DNA of 64,000 nt, from positions 10,084 to 74,083 of the forward strand of contig CAYFQB010000043.1 of the NCBI GenBank assembly GCA_964345225.1, given 5' to 3'. Shown piece by piece: positions 27,222 through 35,803 of this stretch. Source of the stretch: CAYFQB01 sp964345225 (lineage in GTDB: Bacteria > Nitrospirota > Thermodesulfovibrionia > Thermodesulfovibrionales > UBA6898). Positions within the stretch are counted from its first letter, which is position 1. Every line of letters begins with the position of its first letter. Below the pieces are notes generated by a model. That model was not told where the DNA came from. It worked only from the letters and a program-made list of their open reading frames with translations, and did not search any database. The position numbers and the translations under genes are program-made.

Positions 27222-27437
27222 TCAAATAAGCCTAATCCCTGAATAATAACAGCAGCAATGATTGTCAAGGTCATTTATAAATGACCTTTCTTTGCCATCA
27301 TCAAAAAGGATTCTAACCAGGCAGGAACCGCCTAAAAGCATAGAGTGCTTCTCCTCAACAACAAGGCCCTTACCCCAGAAAAAAAACCGGCGATGTTCAA
27401 CCCTGTCTCCAACTTTCAGATATAGTCTTGCACCCAT
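27222..27437 (-). CDS. DUF3553-like small protein
   Basis: A 71-residue protein with VGDRVEHRRFFFWGKGLVVEE followed by a strand-rich region ending VRILFDDGKERSF. This matches the KxGxxVxHPxxxxWGxGxV layout of the DUF3553/CarD-like fold. Function is unknown. The ATG at 27437 is chosen over the TTG at 27443. TATAAT at 27443-27448 (minus strand) ends only five bases before the ATG, so the message may be leaderless. Confidence 0.6.
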   Translation of the reverse strand: MGARLYLKVGDRVEHRRFFFWGKGLVVEEKHSMLLGGSCLVRILFDDGKERSFINDLDNHCCCYYSGIRLI

Positions 27438-27442
27438 TGTCA

Positions 27443-27448
27443 ATTATA
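27443..27448 (-). promoter_or_regulatory. Candidate -10 box for the DUF3553 gene
   Basis: A perfect TATAAT on the minus strand ends five bases before the ATG. A matching -35 box is not evident. If used, it gives a leaderless or nearly leaderless transcript. Confidence 0.35.
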
Positions 27449-27599
27449 GACTATTTTTTGAAATTGTAATAATAAAAAATTGCAATAATAGTATTAATAA
27501 ACGATAAGTGATTATTTCATCTCCAAATTTATTCGCTTAAAGAAATTCATCCTTACCACGGGGTTTGTTGCTAAAAATATCTCACCCACTAAGTTTAAT

Positions 27600-27962
27600 T
27601 CATTAATCATTAATCATTAATCATTAAAAAAGTAAGGAGTAATAAGCAGGGTGCATGGGGCAGGGAGCAGGGCGAATCCTTCGACAGGGACCTCGAGTGA
27701 GCAGTTCGGCCTGAGCTCACTATCGAAGGCCTCGGTCCAACTCCTCAGGACTAACAAAGTAAGAAGTAAGCAGCAAGCACTGAAACGCAACGAGCATGGG
27801 GCAGGGAGCAGGGCGAAAAAAGCAATGGACAAAGAGTAAGGAATAAAAAGAACGCCATGCGCCTAGCGCCACGCGCCATGCGAAGAGTAAACGGGCATCG
27901 TAACCGTAAGACGTAAACTTTTATTTCGCAAAGAACAAGCAGTAGGCACTAAGCAAAATTAA
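27600..27962. repeat. Composite heptamer-repeat block, copy inverted relative to 48932-49060
   Basis: It starts with four TCATTAA units (about 27600-27628), then mixed GTAAGGA/GCAGGGT/CATGGGG/CAGGGAG heptamers. A 52-base imperfect inverted repeat with ends CCTTCGA/TCGAAGG (27678-27729) interrupts these, and further heptamers follow. Bases 27775-27918 match the reverse complement of 48932-49060 almost throughout and part of 7441-7525. CATGCGC/CTAGCGC/CACGCGC/CATGCGA at about 27854-27881 is again period seven. No gene is present. Confidence 0.8.
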
Positions 27963-28063
27963 AGACAGGCATAGCTTTACCCGCCTTAGGCGGGTAAAGG
28001 TAAAGACTAAAGAGTTCTCTATATATCAGAGCTTTTATTATTCCTGAACATTCTATTTTTTAT

Positions 28064-28249
28064 GTGCGTAATAACTGCGTAGTAACCATCCAATGATTAT
28101 GCCTATCAATAAAACCAAAAAGATTAATAACGAGCTTGAAAGAGAGAGCCCAAAAGAGAAAACTTATCTTCACGACATCAATATTCTGAACAATAAAAGT
28201 TTAAAGTAATACCAAATAGAACAAAAATGATTATCAGTTTAAATTTCAT
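28064..28249 (-). pseudogene. Frameshifted LapA-like membrane protein
   Basis: A Shine-Dalgarno AAGGAG (28257-28262) lies seven bases before an ATG at 28249. The frame begins MKFKLIIIFVLFGITL. After a shift at a T-run it continues as FIVQNIDVVKISFLFWALS, then after a second shift as SSSLLIFLVLLIGIIIGWLL and RSYYAHKK before a stop near 28064. Read together, these fit the two-helix LapA domain (hydrophobic helix, QN-x-x-V segment, second helix ending GWLL). Two frame changes in about 62 codons mean a pseudogene, or sequence errors at homopolymers. Confidence 0.6.
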
Positions 28250-28553
28250 GCCTATGCTCCTTGCTGTTGTAGGAGCCATTATATTAATGTTTCTATTAGT
28301 CGTACTTCTCTGTTTATATTTTAACGATAATACACTATAGCATTAGATACTGAGCATAGCAATTATAAGAGGAATTAATCCCCAAAAAGTACCCTATCTT
28401 TTCATCTTATTTTCACTGAAATCATGCAAAAAGACTAAATTTTAGGCCTATATGCTTAAATTTTATAATTATTCACCATTTTCTTGTATTATTTATTTAT
28501 AACTCTTATTTTTTCAATTTTTATCTAAATTTCACCTGTTTCTTAATGAAAAA
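28250..28553. other. AT-rich non-coding stretch before parS
   Basis: No open frame with coding character and no cluster of DnaA boxes is visible. One near-match to a DnaA box (TTATTCACC) lies near 28467. The region is strongly AT-rich. An origin nearby is possible because of the parS sites but is not shown by this sequence. Confidence 0.5.
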
Positions 28554-28569
28554 TGTTCCACGTGGAACA
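28554..28569. promoter_or_regulatory. parS site 1
   Basis: TGTTCCACGTGGAACA is a perfect 16-bp palindrome identical to a canonical chromosomal parS, the ParB binding and CTP-loading site. The palindrome extends to 22 bases with flanking AAA/TTT. It lies about 190 bases before parA. Confidence 0.95.
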
Positions 28570-28600
28570 TTTAGTGCCCTTTTTGAGAGAGAATTTGAAA

Positions 28601-28616
28601 TGTTCCACGTGGAACA
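28601..28616. promoter_or_regulatory. parS site 2
   Basis: A second perfect TGTTCCACGTGGAACA lies 47 bases from the first, centre to centre. Two sites this close to parAB suggest a main ParB loading centre, and possibly autoregulation of the operon. Confidence 0.95.
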
Positions 28617-28745
28617 TTCCCAAAAGTACATAATTTAAAAGGAAAAAAAGGCTTAAAAAGCAAAAAATTGGGCTCAAATATTAAAAACTAATATTAAATA
28701 CTAAATACTAAAATTTTTATTGGTTACCATTTTCTGTAAATGTAT

Positions 28746-28751
28746 TATAAT
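28746..28751 (+). promoter_or_regulatory. Candidate parA -10 box
   Basis: A perfect TATAAT lies inside the longest version of the parA frame (ATG at 28740). TTGGTT at 28720-28725 is a weak -35 with a 20-base spacer. If the box is real, translation must start later, at the GTG 28761, nine bases after it. Confidence 0.4.
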
Positions 28752-28760
28752 AGTCTGCAA

Positions 28761-29531
28761 GTGACTAAAACTATAGCCATAGCCAATCAAAAAGGAGGGG
28801 TAGGGAAAACAACTACGGCAATAAATCTTGCAACCTCTCTTGCCCTATCCGGTGTAAATATACTTCTAATTGATGCTGATCCTCAAGGAAATTCAACCTC
28901 AGGGCTTGGAATTTCAAGAGACAGCCTTTACAAGTCATTCTATGATGTTATTTCAGGTAACTGCAACATTAATGATGTCTTGGTAGAAGTAGCTATTGAC
29001 CATTTAACTTTAGTCCCGTCTAGTATTGACCTCCTCGGAGTTGAAATCGAGCTTATTAACAAGGAAGGACGCGAAAACATGCTTACATATGCCCTGTCAG
29101 AGGTAAAATATAGTTATCGTTATATACTTATTGATTGTCCTCCTTCCTTAGGTCTTTTAACCTTAAATGCACTTGTTGCTGCTGACTCTGTATTAATACC
29201 TGTTCAATGCGAATACTATGCACTTGAAGGGCTGGGTTTATTGACAAAGACTCTTAACCTAATAAGAGGATCTTTCAATTCTGAACTTGATATTGAGGGA
29301 ATTTTATTAACAATGTTTGATACAAGAAACAGCCTTTCCCACCAGGTAGTAGCTGAAATCAGGAGATACTTTGGAGATAAGGTATATCAGACAATGATAC
29401 CGAGAAATGTTTCCTTAGGTGAGGCCCCAAGTCATGGTAAGCCTGTTCTTCTTTATGATGCGCGGTCAAAAGGAGCACAAGGTTATATTTCTCTGGCAAA
29501 GGAGATATTAGATGAAAACGGCTTTAGGTAA
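28761..29531 (+). CDS. parA: Chromosome-partitioning ATPase ParA (Soj)
   Basis: ParA is a Walker-type ATPase that binds DNA as an ATP dimer and moves ParB-parS complexes apart. The deviant Walker A KGGVGKTT is at residues 10-17, LIDADPQGNST follows at about 37, and YILIDCPPSLGLLT near 115 is Walker B. Length 256 is standard. The frame opens at an ATG seven codons earlier (28740), but a TATAAT lies between, and family members begin close to this GTG. It overlaps parB by 20 bases and has two parS sites upstream. Confidence 0.95.
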   Translation: MTKTIAIANQKGGVGKTTTAINLATSLALSGVNILLIDADPQGNSTSGLGISRDSLYKSFYDVISGNCNINDVLVEVAIDHLTLVPSSIDLLGVEIELINKEGRENMLTYALSEVKYSYRYILIDCPPSLGLLTLNALVAADSVLIPVQCEYYALEGLGLLTKTLNLIRGSFNSELDIEGILLTMFDTRNSLSHQVVAEIRRYFGDKVYQTMIPRNVSLGEAPSHGKPVLLYDARSKGAQGYISLAKEILDENGFR

Positions 29532-30333
29532 AGGGCTTGATGCTCTAATTCCCACAAAGGGTGAAGAGGTTATATTTGTAGATGTAGACAGGATACGCCC
29601 AGGTAAACATCAGCCGCGCAAATCTTTCGATGATAAGGCATTAAAAGAGCTTTCAGCTTCTATTAAAAAGAAGGGTATTTTACAGCCTATTATTGTTTCA
29701 AGAACCGGCGACGGCACTTTTCATCTTATAACCGGGGAGCGGAGATGGAGGGCGGCTATGCTTGCTGATATAAAGAAAATTCCTGCACTTGTCAAGAATG
29801 TCGCATCTAAAGATTCACTTGAAATTGCCCTTATTGAAAATATCCAGCGAGAAGACCTTAACCCAATTGAGACAGCCGATGCATTTAACAGATTGCTTAA
29901 GGAATTCAATATGACTCAGGATGAACTGGCTGACAAGGTTGGTAAAGAAAGGGCGACAGTTACAAACTACCTGCGTCTTTTGAAATTGCCTGACGAGATA
30001 AAAACAATGCTTTCTAATGGTTCTTTAAGCATGGGCCATGCAAGAGCCCTGTTGTCTATCGAGGGACGAACAAATCAAATCGAGGCCGCAAGGAAAATCA
30101 TCAATAAAAGACTGAGTGTCAGAGAAGCAGAATTATTATCCAAAAAAAGATCAAAACCGCTTGAAGTTAAAACTAAAAAAGATCCTGAGATCGTTGCACT
30201 TGAAGAAAAACTTATTAAACATTTAGGGACAAAGGTGCGCATTTTTTATAAAATAAAAAAGGGCGGAAAGATAGAAATAGAATATTACTCACTTGAAGAG
30301 CTTGACAGGCTTTTAGAGATTTTACTGGGATGA
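29512..30333 (+). CDS. parB: Chromosome-partitioning protein ParB (Spo0J)
   Basis: ParB binds parS, loads as a CTP-dependent clamp and spreads. GLGKGLDALI opens the protein as is typical, including the Arg/Lys-rich ParA-stimulating tail. The CTPase region has LITGERRWRAA (the GERRxRA motif near residue 76) and IENIQREDLNPIE (near 106). The HTH is in MTQDELADKVGKERATVTNYLRLLKLP. The C-terminal 50 residues are the dimerisation domain. Length 273 is usual. Confidence 0.96.
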   Translation: MKTALGKGLDALIPTKGEEVIFVDVDRIRPGKHQPRKSFDDKALKELSASIKKKGILQPIIVSRTGDGTFHLITGERRWRAAMLADIKKIPALVKNVASKDSLEIALIENIQREDLNPIETADAFNRLLKEFNMTQDELADKVGKERATVTNYLRLLKLPDEIKTMLSNGSLSMGHARALLSIEGRTNQIEAARKIINKRLSVREAELLSKKRSKPLEVKTKKDPEIVALEEKLIKHLGTKVRIFYKIKKGGKIEIEYYSLEELDRLLEILLG

Positions 30334-30854
30334 AGAATATTTTAATTACAGGACTTCCTGGTGCTGGCAAAAGCACACTTATAAAAAAACTCTCTGAAAT
30401 TTTCAAAGAGTTTAATCCAACAGGGTTTTACACCTCTGAAATCAAGGAGAATAGTGTCATAACAGGTTTTGAGATTATAAGCCTTTATGGTGACAGCCGA
30501 ACCCTTGCGCATGTAAATCTAAAATCCAAGCAGATTGTTGGAAAATACAAAGTCGATGTTAAGGGCTTCGACCACTTCCTTGAAAACATATTCTCTAAAG
30601 AGAAGAAAACAGGATTATATATCTTTGATGAAATCGGCAAAATGGAATGTAAATCCAAAAAATTTTCTAAGATCATAATCGGCCTTTTTAACTCAGAAAA
30701 GCCCGTTATTGCTTCTATTTCTGACAAAGGGACGGGCCTCATCAATGAAATTAAAAAGCGTGATGATATAAAGCTCTTTGAGATTACCCCTCATAACCAC
30801 GAGCTGAAGCTTAAAGAATTGACAATGAAAATCAGGGACATCCTCTTAGATTAA
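30330..30854 (+). CDS. THEP1-family nucleoside-triphosphatase
   Basis: A single P-loop NTPase domain of 174 residues. Walker A is GLPGAGKST at residues 7-15 and Walker B is LYIFDEIGKME near residue 90. GFYTSEIKENSVITGFEI is typical of the NTPase THEP1 group, whose members hydrolyse NTPs slowly. Cellular role is not established. It overlaps parB by four bases, so it is cotranscribed with parAB. Confidence 0.85.
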   Translation: MKNILITGLPGAGKSTLIKKLSEIFKEFNPTGFYTSEIKENSVITGFEIISLYGDSRTLAHVNLKSKQIVGKYKVDVKGFDHFLENIFSKEKKTGLYIFDEIGKMECKSKKFSKIIIGLFNSEKPVIASISDKGTGLINEIKKRDDIKLFEITPHNHELKLKELTMKIRDILLD

Positions 30855-30881
30855 GCATATAAGATTAAGGAAATACCCGGC

Positions 30882-32060
30882 GTGCCAATTAAAATAAGAA
30901 CAGGGTTGGATCTTATCGAAAAGTCCTGGCCTAAACACCTTAAAAATACAAGAGTCGGCTTTCTTGTTCACCCAGCATCAGTAAACAGCCGTCTAGAACA
31001 TGCCTCATCCATATCTTTAAACTCCAGAAAGTTCAAATTAAAGGCGTTTTTTGGGCCACAGCATGGAATAAGAGGTGAAACTCAGGATAATATGACTGAA
31101 TGGTATGGCTACCGAGACAAAAAAACAGGTTTGCTGGTCCACAGTCTATATGGAAAAACCCGTAAGCCAGATCAACGTATGCTCAAGGGCATTGATGTAA
31201 TGGTTGTAGACCTGCAGGATATTGGTGCACGTTATTATACATATGTATGGACATTGGCCCTTGTAATGGAGGCATGTCAAGACCTAAAAAAGGCTGTAGT
31301 TGTACTTGACAGACCAAATCCCATTGGCGGCCATATTATTGAGGGGCCGGTCCTTAAACCAGAGTATGCGTCTTTTGTGGGATTGCACCGTCTCCCTGTC
31401 AGGCATGGAATGACAATCGGAGAAATAGCTTCTTATCTAAATGAAGTATTCTATCCAGACCTTGACCTTTACGTATTTCCCGTTAAAGACTGGAAGAGAA
31501 AAATGTGGTTTGATAACACAGGTTTGCCATGGGTTCCTCCCTCTCCCAACATTCCTTCGGTCAATACTGCAACAGTTTATCCCGGCACCTGTCTTCTTGA
31601 GGGAACCAACCTTAGTGAAGGACGCGGTACAACAAGACCATTTGAGATGTTCGGTGCACCATTTATTGATCCAGACAACCTTATAAAAATGCTTAAAGAA
31701 TTCAGGCTTCCAGGGGTTATCTTCCGTCCATTATTTTTCATTCCAACATTTCATAAATATTCTGGATTACTTTGCAGGGGTGCCCATATTCATATAATCG
31801 ACAGAGAAAAATTTAAGCCTTTCAAGACAGCTGTCTCTATATTGAAAGCCTTAAATGACCTGTACCCGGATGAGTTTTCCTGGAGGAGTCCTCCATATGA
31901 GTATGAAGATATACTTCTTCCTATAGACATACTTGCAGGCACAGACAGATTGCGGAAAGATATCGAGAATGGAACCGATTTAAAAAAGATGGAAGCATGG
32001 TGGAATGATGATCTGATAGAGTTTGACAAAAAAATAAGAAGAAAATATCTTTTATATTAG
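30882..32060 (+). CDS. NamZ/DUF1343-type exo-beta-N-acetylmuramidase
   Basis: The whole 392-residue protein matches the DUF1343 family, whose characterised member NamZ removes MurNAc from the non-reducing end of peptidoglycan fragments. Visible signatures are VGFLVHPASV near residue 25, FFGPQHGIRGETQD near 58, VDLQDIGARYYTYVWTL near 108, PNPIGG near 147, RHGMTIGE near 175 and EGTNLSEGRGTTRPFE near 243. No signal peptide is visible, so it may act in the cytoplasm. GTG start. It shares a base with the GTG of the next gene, so the two are translationally coupled. Confidence 0.85.
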   Translation: MPIKIRTGLDLIEKSWPKHLKNTRVGFLVHPASVNSRLEHASSISLNSRKFKLKAFFGPQHGIRGETQDNMTEWYGYRDKKTGLLVHSLYGKTRKPDQRMLKGIDVMVVDLQDIGARYYTYVWTLALVMEACQDLKKAVVVLDRPNPIGGHIIEGPVLKPEYASFVGLHRLPVRHGMTIGEIASYLNEVFYPDLDLYVFPVKDWKRKMWFDNTGLPWVPPSPNIPSVNTATVYPGTCLLEGTNLSEGRGTTRPFEMFGAPFIDPDNLIKMLKEFRLPGVIFRPLFFIPTFHKYSGLLCRGAHIHIIDREKFKPFKTAVSILKALNDLYPDEFSWRSPPYEYEDILLPIDILAGTDRLRKDIENGTDLKKMEAWWNDDLIEFDKKIRRKYLLY

Positions 32061-34003
32061 TGGACAATATTAACGTATTCATTTTAGCAGCAGGATTGGG
32101 GGAAAGGCTCAGACCTATCACTAATCATATTCCAAAGCCTTTACTGCCAATCCTTGGAAAGCCTTTACTACAGGTTATACTCGATAGAATTTCATCTCTT
32201 CCCGTCAACAAAATAGGGATTAATATTCACTACAAATGGGAAATTATCAAAGACTGGGTACAGTCATCTTCTTACTCTAAAAAAATCAGATTATTTCTCG
32301 AAAATCCAATACTCGGTACAGGCGGAGCAATTAAGAATGCAGAGTCAATATTGAATGAATCTGTTTTTCTTGTACATAACTCTGATATTCTTTCAGATTT
32401 AAGTCTTCAGACACTGGTTGAAAAACATCTTTCATCGGGTAATTTGATAACACTCGCTGTACACGACGATAAAGAGTTTAATACCGTCTGGATAGATATG
32501 AAAGGTGAATTAAAATTTATCGGAAAAGCCTCCCATAAAATCCTCAACGAACTTCGCCAGGTTGCATTTACAGGTATTGCTGTATATTCTCCTGAGTTTA
32601 TGAATTTCCTTCCTGAAGGGAATTCGAATGTTGTTGATGCATGGCTTAAAGCTGTATCTTCGGGCTTCAGTGTTGGAACAGTAGATTTTACTGGCTGTAC
32701 CTGGACTGATATCGGAACTCCTGAAGCTTATTCCTCTGTTATTTTCAATAAATTAAAAGAAAACGGTGAGAATCTCTGCATTCATCCTTCAGTTGATTGC
32801 AGGAGAGTAGAAATAGATGGCTACACTGTAATAGAAAAGGGCAGCATTATTGAGGGAATAGCAAATTTCAGAAACTGTATCCTCCTTCCCGACTCTAAAA
32901 TACCAGATCATTCAAATTTAGAAAATTCAATCGTCGGACCTGATTATATAATTAATATAGAAGAACCTTTAAAAATATCCCAGATTATGTTAAATAACTT
33001 AAAACAGGCTTTCTTATCCACGCCGGCTCTTGCATTATTCTTCAAGGGAATAGAAGAAATAACCCTGATCGGCACAGGCGGCTCTGATAGGAAATATTAT
33101 AGAATCAGGGATCAAGGTAAAACAGCAGTCCTCATGGAATGCTCAATGAATGACACTGATTATCACCGGCATATAACTTATACAAAGTTCTTCAGAAAAT
33201 ACTCGGTACCGGTTCCGGAACTGTTTGGTGCGGATACTGAAAAAATGCTTGCATTATTTGAGGATCTTGGAGACCTTTCACTTTATTCCTGGCTTACATG
33301 CAGAAATGACAATGAACAAATAAAGAATATGTACAGAAATGTCCTGGATATAATCGTAAATCTACACACAAAAGTTACCTTCAATATCTCTGAATGCAAC
33401 CTACTTGGTTCAAGAATATTTGACTATGAGCATCTCCGATGGGAAACCGATTATTTTACAGAGAGATTTGTCTGCGGATTAATCGGGGCAGATATAAAAG
33501 ATCAAAAAAGACTGGATGAAGAATTCGAAGGCCTTGCAAAAAAAGTTGATTCCTTCAGGAAATCTGTAATTCACAGAGATTTCCAGTCCAAGAACATTAT
33601 GATTACCAAGGGCAATATCCCGCGAATCCTTGATTATCAGGGGGCTAGGATAGGGCCTCCTGCATATGATATTGCATCTATTCTCTGGGATCCGTATTTC
33701 AGACTCGATGAGAAGATGCGCGTTCAGTTACTCGATTACTACATTGAAAAAATGAAGGATTCCCATGATAATAATTTTGATGAGGCTGATTTCCTGAATA
33801 CAATTCTTCCGTGCAGGCTTCAAAGACACATGCAGGCCCTTGGAGCATATGGGTTTCTTGCAAAGGTAAAAGGCAAGTCGTATTTTCTGAAATATGTTCC
33901 ACAGGCATTTCAATATCTTAAAGAAGAGACGGAAACCGTTAAAAAGGAATATCCTGTTTTATATGGGGTGGTACAAAATCTACAAGAAAAGATTAGATAT
34001 TAA
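32060..34003 (+). CDS. Fused sugar nucleotidyltransferase and phosphotransferase (MurU-AmgK-like)
   Basis: Residues 1 to about 235 are a nucleotidyltransferase: FILAAGLGERLRPITNHIPKP is the nucleotide-binding start and GTGGAIKNAESIL the sugar region. Residues about 240-300 look like two short left-handed-helix turns. Residues about 320-640 are an aminoglycoside-phosphotransferase-like kinase with GSDRKYYRI, the catalytic HRDFQSKN and the metal site LDYQGARIGPPAYDIAS. The DYQ-GP-YD pattern is that of AmgK, the MurNAc/GlcNAc anomeric kinase, and the partner activity would be MurU. The gene directly follows the NamZ-like muramidase, which would supply MurNAc. Fusion in this order and the substrate are inferences. 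Confidence 0.85.
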   Translation: MDNINVFILAAGLGERLRPITNHIPKPLLPILGKPLLQVILDRISSLPVNKIGINIHYKWEIIKDWVQSSSYSKKIRLFLENPILGTGGAIKNAESILNESVFLVHNSDILSDLSLQTLVEKHLSSGNLITLAVHDDKEFNTVWIDMKGELKFIGKASHKILNELRQVAFTGIAVYSPEFMNFLPEGNSNVVDAWLKAVSSGFSVGTVDFTGCTWTDIGTPEAYSSVIFNKLKENGENLCIHPSVDCRRVEIDGYTVIEKGSIIEGIANFRNCILLPDSKIPDHSNLENSIVGPDYIINIEEPLKISQIMLNNLKQAFLSTPALALFFKGIEEITLIGTGGSDRKYYRIRDQGKTAVLMECSMNDTDYHRHITYTKFFRKYSVPVPELFGADTEKMLALFEDLGDLSLYSWLTCRNDNEQIKNMYRNVLDIIVNLHTKVTFNISECNLLGSRIFDYEHLRWETDYFTERFVCGLIGADIKDQKRLDEEFEGLAKKVDSFRKSVIHRDFQSKNIMITKGNIPRILDYQGARIGPPAYDIASILWDPYFRLDEKMRVQLLDYYIEKMKDSHDNNFDEADFLNTILPCRLQRHMQALGAYGFLAKVKGKSYFLKYVPQAFQYLKEETETVKKEYPVLYGVVQNLQEKIRY

Positions 34004-34520
34004 TTTCGATGATATACAGAAGGCTATGGAAGACGTCTCAAGGGATGCCTTTGAATATTTCCTTGACATCGAGACTGGTGATGTCATAATACTATCCGTT
34101 GATATTTTAAACAGGGCTCAGGAGATTCTTGAAGATATTTACGATGAGGATATGGCAGAGTATGACGAGGTTGAATTATACGAAGAGAAGACAATACCAG
34201 AATGGATAGAAGACGAGATCGAACTGTCTCTGAACATATTGCTTTATGAAAGTGAACGCTTTGTGAAAATACCCGAGAGAAGTCCAAAGCACGGATATAC
34301 CGCTATGAAGGAATTTATTGAAACTCTCACAGATCCTCAACTTAAGGTTAAGCTCAGTAGAATTCTTGATGGGAAAGGTGCTTTCAGAAGATTTAAAGAT
34401 GCCCTTGAACAATATCCAAAAGAGCGAAAATTATGGTATGGTTTTAATGCAAAGGCCAACAGGCAAGTTATTGAAAAATGGCTTAAAACATTGGGGGTTG
34501 AGCCATCGGTTGATATTTAA
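33963..34520 (+). CDS. UPF0158-family protein
   Basis: An acidic 185-residue protein of a conserved family of unknown role. Characteristic parts are FDDIQKAMEDVSRDAFEYFLDIETGDVI at the start and the end segment GKGAFRRFKDALEQYPKERKLWYGF. The open frame runs back to 33894, but those 23 residues sit inside the upstream kinase and are basic and unlike the family. The ATG at 33963 is therefore preferred, leaving a 41-base overlap. It is seven bases from the dgt-like gene. Confidence 0.8.
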   Translation: MGWYKIYKKRLDINFDDIQKAMEDVSRDAFEYFLDIETGDVIILSVDILNRAQEILEDIYDEDMAEYDEVELYEEKTIPEWIEDEIELSLNILLYESERFVKIPERSPKHGYTAMKEFIETLTDPQLKVKLSRILDGKGAFRRFKDALEQYPKERKLWYGFNAKANRQVIEKWLKTLGVEPSVDI

Positions 34521-34527
34521 ATAGTTT

Positions 34528-35565
34528 ATGACAATACGTCAACAGACAGAAGATCTCGAGAGGAAATTCCTTCATAAAAAGGCATGCCTGAGCGCACATA
34601 GTAAGGGCCGTGCCGTTAAAGAAAAGAAAGGTGAACTACGTACAGCTTTTCAACATGACCGTGACAGGATCATCCATTCGAAGGCATTCAGGAGACTTAA
34701 ACACAAAACTCAGGTTGTACTTGCACCACAGGGAGACCATTACAGAACAAGGCTTACACATGTACTTGAGGTATCACAGATTGCACGCACAATAGCACGG
34801 GCGTTAAGACTCAATGAGGATCTAACAGAAGCTATAGCTTTAGGTCATGATCTTGGCCATACACCTTTCGGCCATGCAGGTGAAATAATACTGCGGGAAA
34901 TTCATCCTGGAGGATTCGACCATTATGTCCAGAGTCTCAGGGTTGTTGATTTTCTTGAGCGCAATGGGAAGGGGCTTAACCTTACACATGAGGTAAGAAA
35001 CGGGATTGTAAAACACTCCAAGGGTAAAGGGCTTATCATCCCTGATAAGAAGTCTGACCGTGCAGAAACCCTCGAGGGACAGGTTGTGCGTGTATCAGAT
35101 TTGATAGCATATGTAAATCACGACCTTGATGATTCCCTTCGGGCGGAGATTATAAAAGAATCTGATATACCAAAAAAGATTATAAGAATACTCGGTGACA
35201 CCCATGCAAAAAGGATCGATGTAATGGTAAAGGATTTAATTTACAGTTCTATCGAGTCAGACCTTGAAGAGATAAAAATGGCCGATGACATATCTTATGC
35301 TGCTTATACATTGAGAGATTTCCTTTATGACCGTTTTTATGAAAGTCCAAAAATTATCAAAGAATTCAAGAAGGCGAAAAAAATACTCCAGGACCTGTAC
35401 GAATATTATTTAGAGCATATAGAAGAGGTCTTCAGGGACATACCGGCAGAAAAAAAGGTGAATAAACACCGCATGGTATGTGATTTCATAGCCGGAATGA
35501 CAGACAGCTTCGCACTAATGACATATGAAAGGATCTTCATGCCCCAGCAATGGACTGTTCTGTAA
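34528..35565 (+). CDS. dGTP triphosphohydrolase-like HD protein
   Basis: This family splits dNTPs into deoxynucleoside and triphosphate. The metal-binding HD motif is in AIALGHDLGHTPFGHAGE (near residue 110), with HVLEVSQIARTIARAL before it and RDRIIHSKAFRRLKHKTQV as the family signature near residue 45. The last aspartate of the site is in SDLIAYVNHDLDD. Length 345 fits the short dGTPase-like subgroup (called Dgt or dGTPase-like) rather than E. coli Dgt, so dNTP preference is unknown. Confidence 0.9.
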   Translation: MTIRQQTEDLERKFLHKKACLSAHSKGRAVKEKKGELRTAFQHDRDRIIHSKAFRRLKHKTQVVLAPQGDHYRTRLTHVLEVSQIARTIARALRLNEDLTEAIALGHDLGHTPFGHAGEIILREIHPGGFDHYVQSLRVVDFLERNGKGLNLTHEVRNGIVKHSKGKGLIIPDKKSDRAETLEGQVVRVSDLIAYVNHDLDDSLRAEIIKESDIPKKIIRILGDTHAKRIDVMVKDLIYSSIESDLEEIKMADDISYAAYTLRDFLYDRFYESPKIIKEFKKAKKILQDLYEYYLEHIEEVFRDIPAEKKVNKHRMVCDFIAGMTDSFALMTYERIFMPQQWTVL

Positions 35566-35639
35566 TCTCTAAAGCTTACTTACAATTAAATACCTTTATA
35601 TTTTAGGATCATCTCCCGTTTGCTTGTCAGAAAAGCAAT

Positions 35640-35705
35640 TTAATATCTAATCCTCAATCTTCAATTACAGATCTCCTTACTCCTCACTTTTTACCTTTAC
35701 CTGTA
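35640..35705. repeat. Short heptamer repeats
   Basis: TCTAATC/CTCAATC/TTCAATT at about 35648-35668 and CTCCTTA/CTCCTCA/CTTTTTA at about 35674-35694 are again period seven, in two different words. A perfect 14-bp palindrome CCATTTGCAAATGG lies further on at 35739-35752, just before the truncated transposase. The 35566-35803 gap contains no other gene. Confidence 0.6.
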
Positions 35706-35803
35706 CCTCCTTATCCTATGATTTTACACTTGCCAACTCCATTTGCAAATGGTACAGTTTTTGGGGGAAAGGTCAATAGAAACACTTATAAGATTAGGGT
35801 CTA

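Noticed and set aside
28250..28740. oriC next to parS
   Set aside because: Only one near-match to a DnaA box; no cluster of boxes and no dnaA gene in the window.
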